This document shows, piece by piece, positions 8,056 through 16,148 of a stretch of 64,000 bases of DNA. The DNA is taken from NCBI GenBank assembly GCA_000230935.2, contig AGIQ01000004.1, positions 124,001 to 188,000 of the forward strand. The letters run 5' to 3'. The DNA comes from Mycolicibacterium rhodesiae JS60. Its GTDB lineage: Bacteria > Actinomycetota > Actinomycetes > Mycobacteriales > Mycobacteriaceae. A program made the translations under genes and the position numbers. Under the pieces are notes generated by a model. That model did no database searches and was not told the DNA's origin. It saw only the letters and a list, made by a program, of their open reading frames with translations. The stretch's first letter is position 1. Each line of letters begins with the position of its first letter.

Positions 8056-8663
8056 GCGTGCGAGTCGGCGTGCTGGCCTTGCAGGGCGACACCCGTGAGC
8101 ACTTGGCCGCTCTGCGCGAAGCGGGGGCCGACGCATGCACGGTCCGTCGCCGCAGTGAGCTCGACACGGTCGACGCCCTGGTCATCCCCGGCGGGGAGTC
8201 CACCACGATCAGTCACCTGCTACGCGAATTCGAGCTTCTGGAGCCGCTGCGGCAACGCCTGGCCGACGGTATGCCGGCCTACGGTTCGTGTGCGGGCATG
8301 ATCCTGCTGGCCACCGAGATCCTGGACGCCGGCGCCCCCGGCCGTGAAGCGGTGCCGCTGGCTGGTATCGATATGACGGTGCGGCGCAACGCTTTTGGTC
8401 GACAGGTGGACTCCTTCGAGGGGGATATCGCCTTCGAAGGGCTGGACGGGCCCGCGCATGCGGTCTTCATCCGGGCGCCGTGGGTGGAGCGGGTCGGGCC
8501 GCAGGTTCGGGTGTTGGCCAGAGCTGAGGACCATATCGTGGCAGTGCGGCAAGGCCGGGTGCTGGCCACTGCGTTCCACCCCGAGATGACCGGTGATCGG
8601 CGGGTGCACAAGCTGTTCGTCGACATCGTCGCCGGCACCGCGAATTCGTCGCCCGACGTTTAG
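8052..8663 (+). CDS. pdxT: Pyridoxal 5'-phosphate synthase, glutaminase subunit PdxT
   Basis: Class I glutamine amidotransferase that supplies ammonia to PdxS; 203 residues. Seen: RVGVLALQGDTREHLAAL at the N-terminus, oxyanion-strand VIPGGESTTISHLL, nucleophile Cys in YGSCAGMILLA near residue 80, and the His-Glu pair in ATAFHPEMTGDRRVH. GTG 8052 overlaps the tesB stop as GTGA and gives MSVRVGVLALQ, matching the M. tuberculosis protein; GTG 8058 is a possible alternative. The upstream in-frame extension (to 7941) lies inside tesB and is discarded. Confidence 0.96.
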   Translation: MSVRVGVLALQGDTREHLAALREAGADACTVRRRSELDTVDALVIPGGESTTISHLLREFELLEPLRQRLADGMPAYGSCAGMILLATEILDAGAPGREAVPLAGIDMTVRRNAFGRQVDSFEGDIAFEGLDGPAHAVFIRAPWVERVGPQVRVLARAEDHIVAVRQGRVLATAFHPEMTGDRRVHKLFVDIVAGTANSSPDV

Positions 8664-8751
8664 CCGACGTCAATGTGGGCAGTCCCGCTGTGCCGAGGAC
8701 GTTGCCCATACTCGAATGTCTCGGCGCGCGGCGCGGCGGTAGGAGGTCGTG

Positions 8752-8895
8752 ATGATGTCACGCAATTGGTTGAGTCGTCGTGTCCATCAACTGCGGGAAA
8801 CCCAGGCGGGGAAATCCACACAGGGGCTGTGGCGCCCGGCCTGGCAGAGCTCGTCGGCCGTGGAGCGGCCGATCAGCTGGTGGCGCGCGCTTTAG
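8752..8895 (+). CDS. Small Trp/Arg-rich ORF, 47 aa, unknown
   Basis: A short open frame (MMSRNWLSRRVHQLRE... ending ISWWRAL) after pdxT. Support: a full AGGAGG ribosome site (8741-8746) five bases before ATG 8752 and high G+C codon use. The product is basic and has five Trp in 47 residues. It overlaps the end of the convergent dehydrogenase gene by 4 nt. It could be a real small protein, or the site could be a remnant. I recognise no family. Otherwise the 228-bp gap after pdxT holds nothing clear. Confidence 0.4.
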   Translation: MMSRNWLSRRVHQLRETQAGKSTQGLWRPAWQSSSAVERPISWWRAL

Positions 8896-9794
8896 CCTGC
8901 TGGTCGCCCGTCGACGATGACACCGGCGGCAGCCTCCAGGGGTTTGATGGCGGAGGTGAAATCCGACTCCGGTCCCTCTTCGCTCATCACCGTCTCCCAG
9001 AGTCGTCCCACGGCCGCCGCCACCTCGCTGGGAATGCCCAGTGCGGCAGCCTCTTCCAGATACAGCCTGACGTCCTTGACCATCAGGCCGGTGGCGAATC
9101 CGTAGTCGAAGCTGCGCGGCAGAATCGAATTCGGGAACTTGTCGCGGCTGGCGTTGGTGGCGCCCGAGCCTGCGTTGATCACGTCGATCATCACCGACGG
9201 GTCCAGGCCGGCTTTGACGCCCATCACGACCACCTCGCAGGTGGTGGCCAACGCCGTGGCGGCGAGCAGATTGTTGACCAGTTTCATCGTTTGGCCCGCA
9301 CCGGATTTGGTGTCGACGAACGACGGCGTGCCCAGCTGTGCGAGTACCGGTGCGACGAGGTCATAGACGTCCCGTGGTCCCGAAACCATCAGAGCCAACG
9401 TGCCTTTGGTCGCCCCGCCGACACCGCCGCTGACCGGGCTGTCGAGCATCGCGATCCCGCGTTGCGCGAGTTGGACCTGAATCTGTTGTGCGGCGGTACT
9501 GCCGACGGTGGACAGGTCGATGAAACGTTTGACGCGCTGCCCTTCGATCACCCCGTCGGGGCCGGTGGCGACATCGCGGGAGGCCTGCACCGACGGCAGG
9601 CTCGCCAGTACGGTCTCGCTGCGGTCGGCGACGTCACGCGGTGACGAAGCCGCCTGCGCACCCAATGACACAGCGGACGCCACGATCTCGGGGCGGGCGT
9701 CAAAGACGACCAGCGAGTGACCGGCGTCGATCAGCCGGACCGCCATGGGAAAGCCCATATTTCCCAGACCGATGAACCCGATGTCCACGCTCAT
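8892..9794 (-). CDS. NAD(P)-dependent beta-hydroxyacid dehydrogenase (3-hydroxyisobutyrate dehydrogenase family)
   Basis: A 300-residue enzyme of the 6-phosphogluconate/3-hydroxyisobutyrate dehydrogenase family. Seen: the N-terminal cofactor motif DIGFIGLGNMGFPMAVRLIDAG, substrate loop MLDSPVSGGVGGATKGTLALMVSG, and catalytic Lys in GAGQTMKLVNNLLAA. It oxidises a small 3-hydroxy acid to the semialdehyde or keto acid; specificity cannot be told. It overlaps the upstream carboxymuconolactone-decarboxylase-like gene by ATGA (9791-9794), so the two form an operon. It is convergent with pdxT and the small ORF. Confidence 0.93.
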   Translation of the reverse strand: MSVDIGFIGLGNMGFPMAVRLIDAGHSLVVFDARPEIVASAVSLGAQAASSPRDVADRSETVLASLPSVQASRDVATGPDGVIEGQRVKRFIDLSTVGSTAAQQIQVQLAQRGIAMLDSPVSGGVGGATKGTLALMVSGPRDVYDLVAPVLAQLGTPSFVDTKSGAGQTMKLVNNLLAATALATTCEVVVMGVKAGLDPSVMIDVINAGSGATNASRDKFPNSILPRSFDYGFATGLMVKDVRLYLEEAAALGIPSEVAAAVGRLWETVMSEEGPESDFTSAIKPLEAAAGVIVDGRPAG

Positions 9795-10180
9795 TGCGCC
9801 TCGAGTTCGGCGAAGACCTCCCGCGCGATGCGGAAGCCGTCGACTGCGGCCGGTGCGCCGGCATAGATCGCCACCTGCAGCAGCACCTCGCGGATCTCCT
9901 CACGGGTGACGCCGTTGGTCAGCGCCCCGCGCACGTGCGTCTTGAGCTCGTGCGGGCGGTTCAGCACCGAGATCATCGCCAGGTTCAGCATGCTGCGGGT
10001 CTTGAGCGGCAACTCGTCGCGGCCCCAGACCGCGCCCCAGCAGTACTCGGTGAGCAGATCCTGCAGTGGCTTGCTGAAGTCGTCGGCGTTGCGCTCGGCG
10101 TTGGCGACGTACTCCTCGCCGAGCACCGCTGCGCGAATCTGTCGTCCCTTGTCATATGTCGCCTGGTCCATGGTCGTCAT
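9791..10180 (-). CDS. Carboxymuconolactone decarboxylase (CMD) family protein
   Basis: A 129-residue CMD-family protein close to 4-carboxymuconolactone decarboxylase (PcaC). Seen: RDELPLKTRSMLNLAMISVLNRPHELKTHVRGALTNGVTREEIREVLLQVAIYAGAPAAVDGFR, the complete CMD core. It lacks the CxxC pair of AhpD-type peroxidases, so it is not a redox member. No other protocatechuate-pathway gene is nearby, so a decarboxylase role in aromatic breakdown is only possible. First gene of the pair with the dehydrogenase. No Shine-Dalgarno precedes ATG 10180 and a perfect palindrome sits one base upstream, suggesting a leaderless transcript. Confidence 0.9.
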   Translation of the reverse strand: MTTMDQATYDKGRQIRAAVLGEEYVANAERNADDFSKPLQDLLTEYCWGAVWGRDELPLKTRSMLNLAMISVLNRPHELKTHVRGALTNGVTREEIREVLLQVAIYAGAPAAVDGFRIAREVFAELEAQ

Positions 10181-10181
10181 G

Positions 10182-10197
10182 ATCGCAGAACTGCGAT
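10182..10197. promoter_or_regulatory. Perfect palindrome ATCGCAG-AA-CTGCGAT upstream of the CMD gene
   Basis: Seven-base arms, two-base spacer, one base upstream of the CMD start codon. Probably an operator overlapping the transcription start. The regulator is unknown. Confidence 0.5.
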
Positions 10198-10253
10198 TTC
10201 GGCGCGAAAACCGCCGCTGAGCGAGCGAAAACGCACCGAAGTCGCTCGGTGTC

Positions 10254-11981
10254 TCAGCTCAGAACCGGTAACACCAGCCGTGACGACGAACGCACGGTGT
10301 TGATGCTGCTGGTTCCCACACTCGCATGCCGGAAGTTCATGATGGCGGGGGTGTCGGGGTCCTGGTCATCGCTGGTGATCGTGATCTGGATGCGATGACC
10401 GGCTGCGAACTGACGGGCGTTGGGCACCAACGGAATTCGGTACTCAACGTCTTTGCCGATCGGCACCGCGACCGGATGACGGCACGGCAGCACCGGCGCG
10501 CCGGGCCGGCTGGCCGCATCGTCGACCTCGCGCAGACTGGCTCGTAGCCACCCGGCGGTGACCGCCTCGGTGCTGCCGTCGGGGGCGACATCGCTCAGGG
10601 TGACGATCCAGGCGGTGTCGGCGGCGGTGGCGCCGGCCACCAGCCGCAGTTCGATGTCGCCGACGACGTCGAGCGCCTCGGTGAGCGGCTCGCTGGTCCA
10701 GGTCAGCGACGACGGGGGATCGATCTCGCTGGACTTGGCCCGTCCCAGCCCGGCGCCGAGCACCATGAATTCCCGTGCCCCGGAGTCTCCTTCGCCTTCC
10801 GCGAGCCCGCCGTCGGCGCGCAGGGCGAATTCGCGATGAATGCCTGCGGGCGGCCACGATTCGGCCGTTCGCCATTCGTCGGCGCCGGGCAGGATGTAGC
10901 GGATCGCGGGCCCGTCGAGAATGCCGGTGTCGCGGCCCTTGAGCCAATGGTCGTACCAGGCAAGGGCTTCGACGTGCAGGCTCTCCCATGGCCAGGTCAA
11001 GCCGTACTGGCCGAGCATGCCCATCCGCACGGCGGGACTGTTGGTCAAGCCGGCGAAAGCGGCAAAGGTCGACGGCAGATGTAGTGGCACGTTTTCCCAG
11101 TCGCATCCCAAATAGACTGGAATGTCGATGTTTTCGAGCAGCGGCAGTAGATTGCGTTCGTCCCACCACTCGTCGCGGGTGGGATGGCGCACCGCGGCGT
11201 CGAGCCATAGGTCATCCCAAGGGTGTGGGTCGTGCGGCAGCTTCAGCAACCCGCGCATCATCGTCACGGCCGCTTCACCGTTCATGGTGGCGAATTTATG
11301 GTGCAGCGGTTTGGTATTGAGCACCCAGCGGGCCACGCCCAATGGGCGGCTGCGCCAGAACGTGTCGCTGCGGGCGGCGGTCAGGCCCAGCATGGACAGG
11401 AACGGCGTCACGAACGACGCGCCGAACAACCCGTGGTGCACAGCGGCTTCGTACAGGTCGGCGGTCACGGCTACCGGGAAGATCGCCTTCAGGTGGGGTG
11501 GTCGTTCGACGGCGGCCTCCAGCTGGGTCATCGCGAAGTAGCTGATGCCGATCATCCCGACGTTGCCGTCGCACCAGGGCTGGGTGGCCACCCACTCGAC
11601 GAGGTCGTACATGTCGCGACGTTCCTGGGCGTCGAAGAAATTGAAGGTGCCACCCGAGCCGCCCGTGCCGCGCAGATTGGCGATGACATGCCCGTAGCCG
11701 CGCGGCACCCAGAAGTCGGTTGCGCCGGCCTCGATGAACCCTGCCGGGGCGCCGAGGTCCTGGATCTGCCGTGGATACGGCGACGCGGCGATCAGGGCGG
11801 GGAATCGCGCCCCTTCAGCTGCCGGGCCGTCGGGCCGGTGGACGTCGGCGAGCAGGGAGATGCCGTCGCGCATGGGGACGGCGACGTTGATGTCGGTGGT
11901 CATGCCGTGCTGCGGCGTGCTGAGGTTGCGGTACTCCCGGCACGTGGTTTGTGGCCCATTGAGGGGACGTTCGGTCGTCAT
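10254..11981 (-). CDS. CocE/NonD family alpha/beta hydrolase (X-Pro dipeptidyl-peptidase-like)
   Basis: A 575-residue hydrolase of the cocaine-esterase/X-Pro dipeptidyl peptidase family: N-terminal beta strands (VAVPMRDGISLLADVHRPDG), alpha/beta core with DFWVPRGYGHVIANLRGTGGSGG and nucleophile Ser in GNVGMIGISYFAMTQ, and a C-terminal jelly-roll (TWTSEPLTEALDVVGDIELRL; GHRIQITITSDDQD). The usual motif G-x-S-Y-x-G ends in Ala here. It cleaves an ester or amide; substrate unknown. ATG 11981 (MTTERPLNG) or GTG 11990 may be the start. The divergent TetR gene and the palindrome between them suggest repression by that regulator. Confidence 0.9.
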   Translation of the reverse strand: MTTERPLNGPQTTCREYRNLSTPQHGMTTDINVAVPMRDGISLLADVHRPDGPAAEGARFPALIAASPYPRQIQDLGAPAGFIEAGATDFWVPRGYGHVIANLRGTGGSGGTFNFFDAQERRDMYDLVEWVATQPWCDGNVGMIGISYFAMTQLEAAVERPPHLKAIFPVAVTADLYEAAVHHGLFGASFVTPFLSMLGLTAARSDTFWRSRPLGVARWVLNTKPLHHKFATMNGEAAVTMMRGLLKLPHDPHPWDDLWLDAAVRHPTRDEWWDERNLLPLLENIDIPVYLGCDWENVPLHLPSTFAAFAGLTNSPAVRMGMLGQYGLTWPWESLHVEALAWYDHWLKGRDTGILDGPAIRYILPGADEWRTAESWPPAGIHREFALRADGGLAEGEGDSGAREFMVLGAGLGRAKSSEIDPPSSLTWTSEPLTEALDVVGDIELRLVAGATAADTAWIVTLSDVAPDGSTEAVTAGWLRASLREVDDAASRPGAPVLPCRHPVAVPIGKDVEYRIPLVPNARQFAAGHRIQITITSDDQDPDTPAIMNFRHASVGTSSINTVRSSSRLVLPVLS

Positions 11982-11995
11982 GAGTTTCACGGTAC

Positions 11996-12013
11996 GTTGA
12001 GATTAGTCTCAAC
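11996..12013. promoter_or_regulatory. Operator-like palindrome GTTGAGA-TTAG-TCTCAAC between hydrolase and TetR genes
   Basis: Perfect seven-base arms around four bases, in the 62-bp divergent interval between the CocE-type hydrolase and the TetR gene. Size and place are typical of a TetR operator controlling both genes. Confidence 0.7.
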
Positions 12014-12043
12014 GCAACGAGAAACTTTTGTTAGGCTCATCCG

Positions 12044-12643
12044 GTGCCGAAGAACACGCCCCCCGGACCCCGTGACGAGAAAGGGGTGCTGGCGGCCCGG
12101 ATCCTTGACGCCGCGCGCGGCGAGTTCGCTCAGCACGGCTCGGCGGGCACCACGATCAGGGCGGTGGCTCGCGCCGCCGAGGTCGATCCGGCGCTGGTGT
12201 ATCACTACTTCGGGTCCAAGGAGGGCCTGCTCGACGCGGCGACCAATCCTCCGCAGCGCTGGCTGGAGAACGTCGCGAAAACGTGGAGGACACCGGTGCC
12301 GGAGCTCGGCAGCGCACTATTGCGGCTGATGCTCAGCGCCTGGGCGGATGACGAGATCGGCCCGATCCTGCGGGCCGTGCTGCAGACTGCCGCGCACGAG
12401 CCGAGCACCCGCGAGAAACTGCGGCGCGTCGTCGAGGGCCAGCTGATGGGGGTGTCGCAGCTGGGCGCCGACGAGGCCGATCGGCGCAAGCGCAGCGGCC
12501 TGATCTCGTCGCAGATCATGGGCCTGGCGATGATGCGCTACATCTGGCACATCGAACCCTTGGCGTCGCTGAGCGAGGACGAGATCGTCGCGGCCGTCGC
12601 GCCGAACCTGCAGCGCTACGTCGACGGGGACCTGCGGGCCTAG
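12044..12643 (+). CDS. TetR/AcrR family transcriptional regulator
   Basis: A 199-residue TetR regulator: the N-terminal DNA-binding domain has ARILDAARGEFAQHGSAGTTIRAVARAAEVDPALVYHYFGSKEGLL (residues about 19-62); the rest is a helical ligand domain with RRKRSGLISSQIMGLAMMRYIW, as in the TetR_C_17 (DUF5937-like) group. GTG 12044 is the start. It is divergent from the CocE-type hydrolase and an 18-bp perfect palindrome lies between them, so it most likely represses the hydrolase and itself. The inducer is unknown. Confidence 0.93.
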   Translation: MPKNTPPGPRDEKGVLAARILDAARGEFAQHGSAGTTIRAVARAAEVDPALVYHYFGSKEGLLDAATNPPQRWLENVAKTWRTPVPELGSALLRLMLSAWADDEIGPILRAVLQTAAHEPSTREKLRRVVEGQLMGVSQLGADEADRRKRSGLISSQIMGLAMMRYIWHIEPLASLSEDEIVAAVAPNLQRYVDGDLRA

Positions 12644-12794
12644 CGTCGAGCGTGCGGGTCGTCGTCGAATACCGGCGACTTTTCCTCGAGAAGGCCCACG
12701 TTCGGCGTCGCCTGCCCTCGTCTACTGGGGAGACGTGCGCCGACCAGTAGACTCGTCGGGTTACGCCAGAACTTCAAGTACGGAGAAGAACCCG

Positions 12795-13547
12795 ATGAGC
12801 GGCCATTCCAAGTGGGCTACCACCAAGCACAAGAAGGCCGTCATCGACGCCAAGCGCGGCAAGATGTTCGCCAAGCTCATCAAGAACATCGAAGTCGCGG
12901 CACGCGTCGGCGGCGGCGACCCGGCCGGTAACCCGACCCTGTATGACGCCATCCAGAAGGCCAAGAAGTCCTCGGTGCCCAACGACAACATCGAGCGGGC
13001 CCGCAAGCGCGGCGGCGGCGAGGAAGCCGGCGGCGCCGACTGGCAGAACATCACCTACGAGGGCTACGGGCCCAACGGCGTCGCGGTGCTCATCGAGTGC
13101 CTGACCGACAACCGCAACCGCGCCGCCGGCGAGGTCCGGGTCGCGATGACCCGCAACGGCGGCAACATGGCCGACCCCGGTTCGGTGTCCTACCTGTTCT
13201 CCCGCAAGGGCGTGGTGACGCTGGAGAAGAACGGCCTGTCCGAGGACGACGTCCTGCTGGCGGTCCTGGACGCCGGTGCTGAAGAGGTCAACGATCTCGG
13301 CGACAGCTTCGAGGTGATCTCGGAGCCGACCGACCTGGTCGCGGTGCGCACCGCATTGGTGGACGCCGGTATCGATTACGACTCTGCCGAGGCCGGCTTC
13401 CAGGCGTCGGTGACCGTGCCGTTGGACGCCGACGGCGCCCGCAAGATCATGAAGCTCGTCGACGCGCTGGAAGACAGCGACGACGTGCAGGACGTGTACA
13501 CCAACGCCGATATCTCCGACGAGGTCCTGGCCGAGCTCGAGGACTGA
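12795..13547 (+). CDS. yebC: YebC/PmpR family transcriptional regulator / translation factor
   Basis: A 250-residue YebC-family protein: MSGHSKWATTKHKKAVIDAKRGKMFAKLIKNIEVAAR at the N-terminus, then PNDNIERARKRG, YEGYGPNGVAVLIECLTDNRNR and the C-terminal domain with VPLDADGARKIMKLVDALEDSDDVQDVYTNAD. The family acts as DNA-binding regulators, and some members help ribosomes through proline stretches. ATG 12795 is preceded by GGAGAAG; an in-frame extension to 12735 is not supported by the family. M. tuberculosis Rv2603c lies directly after pdxT; here about 4 kb of accessory genes separate them. Confidence 0.96.
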   Translation: MSGHSKWATTKHKKAVIDAKRGKMFAKLIKNIEVAARVGGGDPAGNPTLYDAIQKAKKSSVPNDNIERARKRGGGEEAGGADWQNITYEGYGPNGVAVLIECLTDNRNRAAGEVRVAMTRNGGNMADPGSVSYLFSRKGVVTLEKNGLSEDDVLLAVLDAGAEEVNDLGDSFEVISEPTDLVAVRTALVDAGIDYDSAEAGFQASVTVPLDADGARKIMKLVDALEDSDDVQDVYTNADISDEVLAELED

Positions 13548-13552
13548 CGCTT

Positions 13553-15541
13553 TCAGGCCGGGTGCAAGCTGACCGGCACCCCTGAGTAGCGCGTCATCCC
13601 CGTCGGCGGGTCCAGATCGTCCTTGCTCGTCAGGACGTTGACGTTGGCGCCGACGTGACCGTGCGGCACTGACACCACCCCGGCGCGCACCGACGGATCG
13701 ATTTGCGCGACGCCCGTGAGCTCACCGTATTCGGTGCGCACCGTCACCCGTTGGTTGTCGGCGATCCCGGCGGCTGCGGCATCCTCGGGGCTCACGATGA
13801 TCTCGGCCAGCTCGCCCAGGAATTCCAATTGCGTATTGAGCCTTCGTAATTGGCGGCGCGGCACCAGCATCGGGCCGGTGGTCTGGCGCAGGCCGTTCAG
13901 CTGGTCGACCAGAATTTGCGGGGCCAGCCGCCAGCCGCCGAGGCGCTCGACATGGCGCTGCACCCACGGCGCGGGCAGCTCGCGTTCGGCTTCGGTCCAG
14001 CCGGTGGCGACCAGATCGTCGTAGCCGGTGCGTCCGCCGGCATTGAGCTTGGCCAGCATCTCCTCGTCGGTCATCGTGGTGTCGGCGATGTCGTGGCCGA
14101 GCTGTTTGCCGATCTCGACGAGCACCCACCACATCGAGCGGCGTTGACCGACGGGACTGGTGATCGCCGGGGTGTGCTGAGACGAGATCCGGGTGCTCAT
14201 GAAATCCCACAGCGTGACGTCGGGGCGCTCCAGCTGTCCCTTGGTGGGCAGCACGTGGGTCGACGCGGCCGTCGTCTCGGTGGGCAGGATCTCAGCGGTG
14301 GCCAGGACGTCGAGCTTGGGCAGCGCCTTGCGCAGCGTGTCCGCGGCCGGGAACCCGGTGAGCAGGTTGCCGCCGAGGTTGAGCAGCGCGCGGATGTTGC
14401 CGGCCTCGATCTCGTCGGGCAGTGTGGCGCACGGCCATTCGCGCATGAACGCCTTCGTTTCGGGGCGGCTGCGGGGGCCGGGCCTCGACTTGCCCTCCGG
14501 CGGTGCGATCGGCAGCTCGAACAGTTCCAGCTGATAGCCGAAACCAGGGTGAAACCACATCCCGCCCGGGGTGTTCATCGACCCGGTCAGGATCAGCAAC
14601 GCCCATGAAAACCATTGCGTCACATTGGCGCTCGCCGACATGGTGATACCGGTTCCGCTGTCGATCGCGATGTGCCCGGCCTGGCGGACCGCTGCTAGCA
14701 GGTCATCGAGATCGGTCTGTTCGACGTCCGCAAGCTCGGCGGCGTGTGCTGCGGTGAACGGTTCGACCGCGGCGGCGAGCACGTCGAGGTCTTGGACCGG
14801 GACGTGCGTGTCGGCGCCGTCACGCAGGATTTCGCGGACCAGGAAACCCAGCACGGCGTAGTCGGTGCCGGGCCGCGGTGCCAGGTGACGGGTCGCCAGC
14901 CGCGCGGTCTCGGTGCGGCGGGGATCGACGACCCAGAGCTGTGCCCGCTTGGCGAGATCGCGGAACAGCCCGCGGGGGTTCGGCATACCGATGGTATGGC
15001 CATGGGAGACAACAGGATTGCTACCGAGCAGTATGACCAGCTCTGCGCCGTCATAGTCGGGGCGGCCGGTGAGCCCCGACGAGCCGCCCATCAACTCCGC
15101 GACCAACACTTTGGCGGTGCCATCGATGGTCAGGGGACTGAACTTCGCCGGCGTTCCGATCGCGCGGTGCAGAGCCTCGGCGGTGCGGTAGCCGACGGCA
15201 TCCATTCCGACCCCGGTGCCGAAGTTGATGGCGACCGCCGCAGGTCCGTGCTCGGCGATGATGGCGCGCAGCCGGGTACCGAGATCGTCCAGGCATGTCT
15301 CCCAGCTGGTTTCGGTCAGCTGGCCGTCGATGCGCAGCATCGGCTGCTCGAGACGATCGGGGTGGTGGTGAATCCGGGGGAGGGCGCGCCCTTTCGGACA
15401 CGTGTAGCCCCCGGAGAACGGATGCTCGCCGTCGCCGTGGACGGCGACCACGCGGTCACCGTCGAGCTCGACCAGGATGCCGCACACCGATGTGCACACC
15501 CGGCAGAAACTTCGCACAATGCGGGTATCACCCGTGACCAT
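13553..15541 (-). CDS. Molybdopterin-dependent oxidoreductase (formate dehydrogenase/nitrate reductase-like)
   Basis: A 662-residue Mo/W-bisMGD enzyme. The N-terminal Fe4S4 motif is CRVCTSVCG followed by YTCPKG (C-x2-C-x3-C-x27-C). Then come the cofactor domains (MDAVGYRTAEALHRAIGTP; ELVILLGSNPVVSHGH; LWVVDPRRTETARLA; NLGGNLLTGFP) and the C-terminal dinucleotide-binding domain (VTVRTEYGELTGVAQI). There is no Tat signal, so it is cytoplasmic. No electron-transfer or chaperone subunit gene is beside it. The family includes formate dehydrogenases, assimilatory nitrate reductases and poorly known actinobacterial enzymes; I cannot choose. It is convergent with yebC (5-bp gap) and divergent from the small membrane protein at 15566. 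Confidence 0.9.
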   Translation of the reverse strand: MVTGDTRIVRSFCRVCTSVCGILVELDGDRVVAVHGDGEHPFSGGYTCPKGRALPRIHHHPDRLEQPMLRIDGQLTETSWETCLDDLGTRLRAIIAEHGPAAVAINFGTGVGMDAVGYRTAEALHRAIGTPAKFSPLTIDGTAKVLVAELMGGSSGLTGRPDYDGAELVILLGSNPVVSHGHTIGMPNPRGLFRDLAKRAQLWVVDPRRTETARLATRHLAPRPGTDYAVLGFLVREILRDGADTHVPVQDLDVLAAAVEPFTAAHAAELADVEQTDLDDLLAAVRQAGHIAIDSGTGITMSASANVTQWFSWALLILTGSMNTPGGMWFHPGFGYQLELFELPIAPPEGKSRPGPRSRPETKAFMREWPCATLPDEIEAGNIRALLNLGGNLLTGFPAADTLRKALPKLDVLATAEILPTETTAASTHVLPTKGQLERPDVTLWDFMSTRISSQHTPAITSPVGQRRSMWWVLVEIGKQLGHDIADTTMTDEEMLAKLNAGGRTGYDDLVATGWTEAERELPAPWVQRHVERLGGWRLAPQILVDQLNGLRQTTGPMLVPRRQLRRLNTQLEFLGELAEIIVSPEDAAAAGIADNQRVTVRTEYGELTGVAQIDPSVRAGVVSVPHGHVGANVNVLTSKDDLDPPTGMTRYSGVPVSLHPA

Positions 15542-15565
15542 GGAAGAGAACCGTACGCTGCGTGG

Positions 15566-15874
15566 ATGGCCGAGGTTATCGACCCCGACGGGATCCGTTG
15601 GTCGGTGGGTCGGTGGTGGTGGAAGACGATCCCCTGGGAGAGCGGATTCGCCACGCTGGACGCGCTGATCTTCCTGATCGTCCTGCCGTTCATGCTGATG
15701 TGGCCGCTCTGGTTGGCGTCCAAGTGGCTGGGCGCGTCGTGGACCATCGACATCAAGCGCGACGGAACCAAGGTGGGCAGCGAACAGGTGAAGGGCTGGA
15801 CGCGGTCCGGCCAGCGCGTGCAGGAACTCGCCCAGGCGGCCCAGGACGGCACGCTGACCGACTACGCGGCCTGA
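15566..15874 (+). CDS. Small membrane protein, unknown
   Basis: A 102-residue protein beginning MAEVIDPDGIRWSVGRWWWK, with one or two hydrophobic segments (about residues 28-50: LDALIFLIVLPFMLMWPLWLA) and a polar C-terminal domain (WTIDIKRDGTKVGSEQVKGW). The short distance (24 bp) to the divergent oxidoreductase gene suggests overlapping promoters. Codon use is typical of the neighbourhood. I recognise it only as a conserved mycobacterial hypothetical type. The larger open frame upstream is antisense shadow of the oxidoreductase. Confidence 0.75.
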   Translation: MAEVIDPDGIRWSVGRWWWKTIPWESGFATLDALIFLIVLPFMLMWPLWLASKWLGASWTIDIKRDGTKVGSEQVKGWTRSGQRVQELAQAAQDGTLTDYAA

Positions 15875-15877
15875 ACC

Positions 15878-16138
15878 TCAGCGCATGCCGTGACCGCCGC
15901 CGTCGTGGAAGACCAGCCCGTCGCCGAGCAGGAACGGATACAGGCTGGGATACGGAACATCCGGCGGGGACGATGTGAGCTGGGCGTTGCCCGGTGTTTC
16001 GCACGCGGTGTTGCCGTCGCTGACGGTCGTGCAGACCAGATGCGGGTCGCTGGCCGCCGTGGCGGCGGGTGCGGCGGCGATGGCTAGAGCGATACCACCG
16101 GTGAGCAGGCCGGCGGCAAGACGAATGTTCGCCTTCAT
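15878..16138 (-). CDS. Small secreted protein, unknown
   Basis: An 86-residue preprotein with a clear Sec signal peptide (MKANIRLAAGLLTGGIALAIAAAPAATAA, cleavage after ATA-A) and a short mature part containing two Cys (HLVCTTVSDGNTACETPG) and a Pro-rich segment. The mature part could form one disulfide. AAGGAG precedes ATG 16138 at good spacing. A perfect 10-bp-arm inverted repeat (16149-16174) touches this ribosome site, so the gene is probably repressed by a TetR protein, plausibly the one encoded just upstream at 16226-16819. Function unknown. Confidence 0.8.
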   Translation of the reverse strand: MKANIRLAAGLLTGGIALAIAAAPAATAASDPHLVCTTVSDGNTACETPGNAQLTSSPPDVPYPSLYPFLLGDGLVFHDGGGHGMR

Positions 16139-16148
16139 GATGAACTCC

